Translations under genes and position numbers: made by a program
Notes under the pieces: model-generated
The model's database searches: none
What the model was told of the DNA's origin: nothing
Seen by the model: the letters and a program-made list of their open reading frames with translations, nothing else
Source of the DNA: Gigantopelta aegis
Taxonomy: Eukaryota; Mollusca; Gastropoda; Neomphalida; Peltospiridae
DNA: 64,000 nt
Direction: 5' to 3'
NCBI RefSeq assembly: GCF_016097555.1
Contig: NC_054701.1
Span: 3,865,688 to 3,929,687 of the forward strand
Part shown: positions 58,820 to 64,000 of the stretch, piece by piece
How positions within the stretch are numbered: the stretch's first letter is position 1
Layout of the letters: each line of letters begins with the position of its first letter

Positions 58820-59690
58820 TTTACATGCTCATATACCACTAGAGTTTCGAGCATGTCAGTCCCGGGGCCTGTCTCTGGATAGCCAGGGGCTTGTCCCGGG
58901 ACAGAAAAAAAAGAGTTGAAAATGGGCAGAATTTTGAAATTAGCGATTAGTAAAAATGTTAATAGAATTTAAAAAAAAAGAGAAAAAAGAAAGAAAGTTA
59001 CAAGCCAAAAATAAAAAGAATTGACTGCTTGGTCGAATATTGATATAATTTGGAGCATTTTAGAAGGACAGTCTAAAAATAAATAATAGAAAGAAGAGAG
59101 GATCGGACTATTTAATAATATTAAAAAACAAAAGTAATTTCGACATAAACTTTTGAACGAAGGTCTAAAAGTTTAAAGTCCGATCTATATGTCCACGTGA
59201 GTGGCCTCGTTAAGGCCGTTAGGGTGCACAGCTTGTAGGGACCAGATGGGTTGCATCCCGTCAAGAAAACCCCTAGATTGACAGTCAATAGACGTTGAAG
59301 GTTTAGTGCTGTGCTGAAATACAGATCTTGAAAAGCCGGACTCGTCTGAACGAGAGAGAGAATCAGACTAGGGTATAGTCCAGTCGTCATAGGTTGGTAT
59401 AGTGGTGCGGACGGGCCCGTCTCCAGAGGATACGAGATGGTATCACAATAAAACAAAGTAAAGTCTAGAAAAGAGTAGTAGGGGCCGACCCCGCTTCCTA
59501 TTTCTTCTTAGAGTGGGGCGGTCAATCTTCCAGTGCTGCTAGGACAGACTCAGACATGTAGAGACTAAACGCGAACAACCGTGGCGTTCTGCAGAATGGC
59601 CGTCATACGAGTCACGAAAAAAGAAAGTCAACATAGTCAAACGGAGAAATGACGTGGAGGCAAGGAATCTCGCTAAAAAAAGAATCCAAC
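58820..59690 (-). mobile_element. Dispersed element family E, minus copy
   Basis: Inverted counterpart of 49783-50690, with the same order of landmarks on the minus strand (GCTAGGACAG..., FSTALNLQRLLTVNLGVFL frame, AAATGCTCCAAATTATATC, CAAGCAGTCAATTC, TATATGAGCATGT). Together the two copies bracket the interval with the DIRS-like element. Divergence suggests independent insertions rather than a recent inversion. Confidence 0.6.
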
Positions 59691-60020
59691 CTGGTGGTGC
59701 AGACTGTCGAAACGAGAAGCTTTCCAGCGTTCAATCAGTTCCAATGGCCGCATACATCCCAGTAGAAAACTTCACTTCGCTGATAAAAACAACAAAAGTG
59801 AAGGATCCCCAAGTCGAGCCGCGAAAGCTTGTGCAGTGTGCACAAACACATCTTACCGTGACGAGCTCCAGACTGGGAATGGAAATACTGGCTTTGTTTT
59901 TGACCTGGATAAGCCAGCGTAGTGAAACCAATGCGGAGTGCGGCGTCATATATGCACCAAATGTAATTGGATTTTCTGTTCTATATGCTTAAATAATAAA
60001 AATATTCCGGTAACTGCCGC
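59691..60020 (+). other. Possible coding debris, unrecognised
   Basis: Plus frames here look mildly protein-like (QSVPMAAYIPVENFTSL; in another frame a Cys-rich HICTKCNWIFCSICLN near 59945-59992). The Cys-rich end recalls the zinc-binding tail of some transposases, but spacing does not match any family I know. Several frames would be needed, so I leave it unnamed. Confidence 0.25.
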
Positions 60021-60024
60021 TTTA

Positions 60025-60155
60025 AGGGGGCCGTCAATAATTTCAACATTTTCACGAGCGTACAAACCGTACGGGGGGGGGGGGGGGGGGGGGGGGGTGT
60101 CAAAAGTGTACTCTTTGTACACTTGTTAAAATGTTGAAAATTATGGACGGCCTCT
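60025..60155. mobile_element. Small MITE with poly-G centre
   Basis: GGCCGTCAATAATTTCAACA (left) and TGTTGAAAATTATGGACGGCC (right) are imperfect inverts about 130 bp apart, with further pairing of GTGTAC/GTACAC inside. A 25-nt poly-G (60073-60097) is in the middle. No coding. Confidence 0.75.
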
Positions 60156-60159
60156 AATA

Positions 60160-61260
60160 GGAGTTTTGTTTGTTTTGTTTCTTTGCTTAATTCGTTTTAC
60201 TTTATTTTAATTTATTAAAAGAACCCCCACAAAAGCATACCATAAAGCATCGGTAACATGTGACAATCTTGAAAGCAATATCAAAAATTAACCGCCGGAC
60301 GCTGACGCTGCCATCTTTGTTTACAATAACAAGGGAATCTATAAGGAGCGTTGCGATTCGTTGCAATCAGATCTCATCGCATCCAATGAAATTTAAGCAT
60401 TTTGTGGCACGATTTCTTGACGACATGTATCAAGGCTGAATACGAGGAACGAATATTAGCCTTGATTTATGAAGATGGCTAAGCTTCGACAAACTCCGGA
60501 CAGCAGAATTCTAAGTTCGCCGACTTATATCGTGACGTTGCATCACATGATCGCCCACTCAGCCATTCCGTCTACTGGGCGAAATAGGTCACCGAGCTTT
60601 GTAATTCTTGCGACGGAGTGTCACGAAGCGTAGCTGAATGTGGGTGCTGTCGGATTTCTGTCTGTACTATGTGTATTAGTGATTAATATGTGAATTTTTT
60701 AATCAGTTAACTCGAAAATGATCGATGTAAAGGTATTTGACGTCAAACATAGGATTGTTGTGGAAATCTTTGCCAACTTTTTGGTTGTCGGGAATTGCCA
60801 AAAAAATACATAGCTTGGTCTCCGACTGTAATGAGAGCGTATTTATGTCCAAATGTCCGTCTAGCTCTCTTACAGTCAAAGTACTCGGGCTAGCATTTCA
60901 GCTGCTGTGAAGCCGAAATACGGTATGTCAGGAATATGACCTACTAAAGTGTTATTTCTTGACCGGCAAGTGAATAAACTATCGATTTCAAGAAGTCTTA
61001 TGACATGGAATATATATTCACACTTTTTGTTATATATTTTGTGTTGTTGCCTAAGTTACCAATATAATATTACCGGAACTTGCAACCCATGTGCTTCTTT
61101 TCTGTTACTGGTTTCTGTTTTGGCCGACGTACAGTCACTTACCTCAAAATTATTATTTTCAAAAGCAGTTTGCTTTCTGTTACTTAAGTATACATTTTCC
61201 ACATTCAAATGCTGAAGTTTGTAGGGTACATTTAGGAATCCTGCAACTTTCATTCTCACT
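60160..61260 (-). repeat. Dispersed repeat D, inverted copy, interrupted
   Basis: Reverse complement of the repeat at 34985-35600: 60165-60290 matches its far end and 60894-61250 its near end. In between lies sequence of the RecQ-carrying TIR family, inserted at CATTTCAGCTGCTG. Confidence 0.7.
60490..60893. mobile_element. Second member of the RecQ-type TIR family, without helicase piece
   Basis: GGAGTGTCACGAAGCGTAGC, GAATGTGGGTGCTGTCGG and the terminal AGTACTCGGGCTAG match the right arm at 15600-15942. A weaker match to the left arm (ATCACATGATCGCCCACT, near 60545) directly precedes it, so the centre with the helicase start is gone. The left end is not resolved. Confidence 0.65.
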
Positions 61261-61316
61261 GCTACTTGTCGACGATCAGACTAGAAACCAGCTCGTGTGC
61301 TCTCGACGTGCTCCCC

Positions 61317-61321
<5 letters not shown>

Positions 61322-61349
<28 letters not shown>
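61322..61349. repeat. 28-nt poly-G
   Basis: A pure G run. The following 55 bp (GCTACGGAGTGTTACTGGAG) resemble the start of the 293-codon ORF at 37826-37875, also preceded by a G run; one frame gives SYGVLLEYRIAYS against SYGMLLEYRVSYT. Confidence 0.85.
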
Positions 61350-61529
61350 CTTGATAGCAAGCTACGGAGTGTTACTGGAGTACCGCATCGCTTACTCCAG
61401 ATATTCGAATATTTCGAATACCAAATTAGCGAGCAAATATTCGAATATTGGGACCGAACATAACCCAAAATGTTACGAATTTTGATACTAACCCACATAC
61501 AGACAAAGACAGACATGCACACACAAATT

Positions 61530-61734
61530 CGTACATACATACATACATACATACATACATACATACATACATACATACATGTGTACATACATACATACAT
61601 GTGTACATACATACATACATACACACATACATACATACATACATACATGTGTACATACATACATACATACATAAATACCTACCTACCTACCTACATACAT
61701 ACATCAATACATACATACATACATACATGTATAC
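61530..61734. repeat. (ACAT)n microsatellite
   Basis: About 200 bp of CATA/ACAT with interspersed GTGT and CTAC variants, directly left of a SINE. Confidence 0.97.
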
Positions 61735-61736
61735 AT

Positions 61737-61828
61737 TCGGTACCACAGGTTTGAGTCCCAGCAACGGCATGGGACAATTTGTGAGGCCAGAAAGGATTTA
61801 ATTATCCCCTGTGCCAGTGCGGAACATT
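61737..61828 (+). mobile_element. SINE family B, plus strand
   Basis: TCGGTACCACAGGTTTGAGT (box B-like), GGGACAATTTGTGAGGCCAG and GGATTTAATTATCCCCTGTG match the inverse of 14990-15060. Confidence 0.65.
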
Positions 61829-61945
61829 CCCGAGTTTGCTGTAATTTTTAAGATGTTATCGACTAACAGACTTTTTAACGATTGTAATTACATATCAAGT
61901 ATATTTTTCTGCATAATATATTAGTGTCTGTGTAGTAAACGTGTC
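61829..61945 (+). mobile_element. Half of a TTAA-type MITE
   Basis: GGAACATTCCCGAGTTTGCT and AAGATGTTATCGACTAACAG match the left half of the MITE at 31216/36660; it then stops where the next element begins. Confidence 0.7.
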
Positions 61946-62095
61946 GTATACCCTCAGGATAATTCGGAATGTTTTCAAATTATTTTTAAATCACTGGCAT
62001 GATTCTGCAAGTAAGGTTTTGATTGGTGGACATGAGCTCCATCTGGCTGCTGTTAGATCCACATGTAATTGTGGAGCCAATTTTAATTAGATTGA
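61946..62095 (+). mobile_element. Solo end of the Mutator-like family (37-kb type)
   Basis: AATTCGGAATGTTTTCAAAT, AAATCACTGGCATGATTCTG and the terminal AATTTTAATTAGATTG correspond to the arm of 37370-39415. It is joined directly to the broken MITE, so it marks an insertion or recombination point. Confidence 0.75.
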
Positions 62096-62121
62096 ATGAT
62101 TCCATACATTGACAAAATACT

Positions 62122-62202
62122 GGGTGTTGGTGCATGAGTGTTGTGAAACCCGTACTCATCTGTGGATATTTATGACGTAAACACAGATTACAATAAATAA
62201 TA
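62122..62202 (+). repeat. 80-bp repeat shared with 35977-36058
   Basis: Nearly identical to the earlier copy, same orientation. Confidence 0.85.
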
Positions 62203-62580
62203 GGTGATACTGGATTAGTTGACGTTCAGCAATTCTCACGAAACGTGCATGTTCAAAGTCAAACATCGGGGGGGAAAAAAAGAGTTTCAAATTTATTGTT
62301 CAAATACTGTTTGTTTTTTTGTCAGGACTAATATTAGTGTAGCAGTTCAGTTACGGTTCAGAACAACTAATGGTTGAAATTCATCTCTTTATTACAGAAA
62401 CTCGTATATACACAGACACCCTGTAATAAATGCAGTACAATATAATATTTGTTATTACATTCTAAATTCTAAAAATCAAATACATATATAAAACCATACA
62501 TTGCTCAACATTGAATAATAAAACCAACCTAAAAAGGGAAATAACTTTTGCATATACAATCTTGGGCGATATTGCTTATA
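62203..62580. other. No gene seen
   Basis: AT-rich spacer before the Tc1-like element. Confidence 0.6.
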
Positions 62581-62582
62581 TA

Positions 62583-64000
62583 TATACTACTCAAAACAAT
62601 TTAAGGGTCAGACGATATTTTCGACATTATTTTCTGAATGTCAATTATATTAGCTAGACCATAATGTCACGCATGGTATTGTTCCATTTTGACGAAAGTG
62701 GGTCTAAGCAACCCATAAATGAATTAAAATCCACTGTCATTGACACTGTCGACTAGTTCTAATGGCGAAAACATGCTTACATTTGCACGTAAATTAGGGC
62801 GAAAACGAAAGGTCTGCTAAGTGCCCATAACTTGCTTTTTCACAAAGCGCTTCATTTGCACGCTTTGCACGTGTATTCCACGTGTATTCCATGTTCCCAA
62901 TGCTGAATTTCCGTATAATTGGAGCTTGCGTTCGTGTACGGTGCACACTCCAAATTCGACAATGGTACGACTTCAACTGACTATCGAAGATCGAGGAAGG
63001 GCTATTGCTTGGCTTCAGGATGACAATACGCAAAGAAATGTTGCTCTGAGACTTGGTGTCAGTCAGAGTGTCGTTGGCCGACTGTGGCAACGGTACCAAG
63101 CAACGAATTCTGTTCGAAATCGTCCACGTTCAGGAAGACCCCGAAGCACTACCAATAGAGAGGACCGCTACATCACCAATATGGCTCTACATCAACGCAC
63201 AACCACTGCACGCCGATTACGTGACAATCTGCGGACTGCGACTGGAACTCGAGTGTCTGATCAAACCATACGCAATCGTCAGAGCCAATAATCTACGCTG
63301 CCCTCGCCAGGCTGTTCGACCACCACTCCTACCACGTCACAGAACAGCCAGACGTCACTGGTGCACGCTTCATCTGCGGTGGCAACGTGTTCAGTGGGGT
63401 CGAGTGATGTTCACTGATGAGTCCAGGTTTAGTCTCCAGTTCAACGACGGTCGGGTTCGTGTCTACAGACGTCCTGGGGAGCGCTTCGCTGACGTTAACG
63501 TTAGACAACGTCACCGGTTCGGTGGTGGCAGCGTCATGGTGTGGGGCGGCATCTCTATCCACCACAGGACCCCCCTCTATGTGGTGGATGGCAATCTGAA
63601 TGGAATCCGCTATCTGAATGAGATTATCCGGCCGTTGGTTCTCCCAAGCCTTCAGCAGATTGGCGGCGGGGCAGTTCTGCAGGATGACAATGCCAGACCC
63701 CACCGCGCCAGGGTGGTAACGGACTTTCTCAAACAACAAGGTATCGCCAGGATGGATTGGCCAGCATATTCGCCTGACTTGGTCCCAATAGAGCTCGCCT
63801 GGGACGAATTAGGCAGGAGAGTTCGGGATAACCATGCCCCTCCGGCCAACCCTCATGATCTGGGTCAACTTCTTATGGCAGAGTGGCAGGCCATTTCCCA
63901 AGAGTTCTTCAGACGTCTGATCAACAGCATGAGGCAACGATGTGTCGAGTGTATTCGCGCCAGGGGTGGATTCACACACTATTAAACGAATGTTCTAATG
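62583..64000 (+). mobile_element. Tc1-like transposon, right end outside the window
   Basis: Begins after a TA-rich site with ACTACTCAAAACAATTTAAG, an end typical of a Tc1/mariner group. It carries one transposase gene and continues past base 64000, so the right inverted repeat cannot be checked here. TA is the expected target. Confidence 0.8.
62962..63985 (+). pseudogene. Tc1-like DD34E transposase with one frameshift
   Basis: Start Met at 62962 (MVRLQLTIEDRGRAIAWLQD). N-terminal paired-type helix-turn-helix (VALRLGVSQSVVGRLWQRY), an AT-hook-like GRPRS, then the second helix set (RDNLRTATGTRVSDQTIRNR). Catalytic blocks: VMFTDESRFSL (Asp), VLQDDNARPHRA (Asp), SPDLVPIELAWDELGRR (Glu), with 34 residues between the second and third, so DD34E. 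Length about 340 residues is normal. A one-base frame change lies near 63275-63290 (TIRNR to ANNLRC), so it is probably inactive unless this is a sequencing error. It cuts and pastes DNA at TA sites in the nucleus. Confidence 0.88.

Noticed and set aside
59691-60000. piggyBac C-terminal zinc-binding tail
   Set aside because: Cys spacing does not fit and several frames are needed; kept only as unnamed debris.
61262-61801. Tyr/Cys/Met-rich frames at 61.3-61.8 kb
   Set aside because: Translations of the ACAT microsatellite on both strands.

Overview
The window looks like intergenic, transposon-packed animal DNA, most likely from a mollusc and perhaps a gastropod. The support is AT-rich sequence, spliced genes with GT-AG introns, long poly(dG)/poly(dC) runs, tRNA-derived SINEs of the type I associate with molluscs, and the mix of elements (Ty3/Gypsy, DIRS-like, Crypton, ISL2EU-like, Harbinger, Tc1, I-type and L1-type LINEs, many MITEs). 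The species call rests on family knowledge, not on a search. I see no convincing conserved single-copy host gene. Almost every stretch with coding character belongs to a mobile element or its debris. Layout, 0-31 kb: a Ty3/Gypsy fossil (1-6818) is split by a Crypton with a four-exon tyrosine-recombinase gene on the minus strand (1818-4253), next to a near-perfect 54-bp-arm palindrome. A RNase H-bearing I-type LINE (about 9.05-11.07 kb) follows, then a 35-bp tandem array, an assembly gap of 200 N, and a CpG-rich island at 14 kb. At 15.2-16.2 kb there is a nested stack: a SINE, a TIR element with 9-bp target duplications that carries the start of a RecQ-type helicase, and a LINE tail with its own 12-bp duplication. 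A decayed tyrosine-recombinase-type retroelement lies at 17.2-18.5 kb, an 84-bp satellite at 22.7-23.2 kb, a SINE at 23.7 kb, two minus-strand LINE pieces at 25.7-27.3 kb (one with a 22-bp duplication), and a Harbinger remnant at 28 kb. Layout, 31-64 kb: a TTAA-type MITE holds an L1-type LINE (31.2-33.7 kb). A Mutator-like TIR element (37370-39415, 9-bp duplication) carries a 293-codon ORF of unknown function and sits inside a diverged relative of that ORF. A five-exon SAP-SWIM-YqaJ gene (39.9-44.1 kb), decayed, converges on a DDE transposase, and that transposase block of about 1.9 kb is present twice, nearly identical, 2948 bp apart. This pairing of YqaJ nuclease and DDE transposase matches the ISL2EU class. 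A large DIRS-like element (51.3-57.5 kb, minus strand) comes next, enclosed by two inverted copies of another repeat family (49.8-50.7 and 58.8-59.7 kb). The last part holds MITEs, SINE pieces, microsatellites and a Tc1-like DD34E transposon that runs off the right edge. Working together: the units are selfish and largely independent. The informative relations are partnerships and nestings: a LINE whose 3' tail is shared with a SINE family, a nuclease plus transposase pair, and TIR elements with Mutator-like 9-bp duplications that carry non-transposase sequence.
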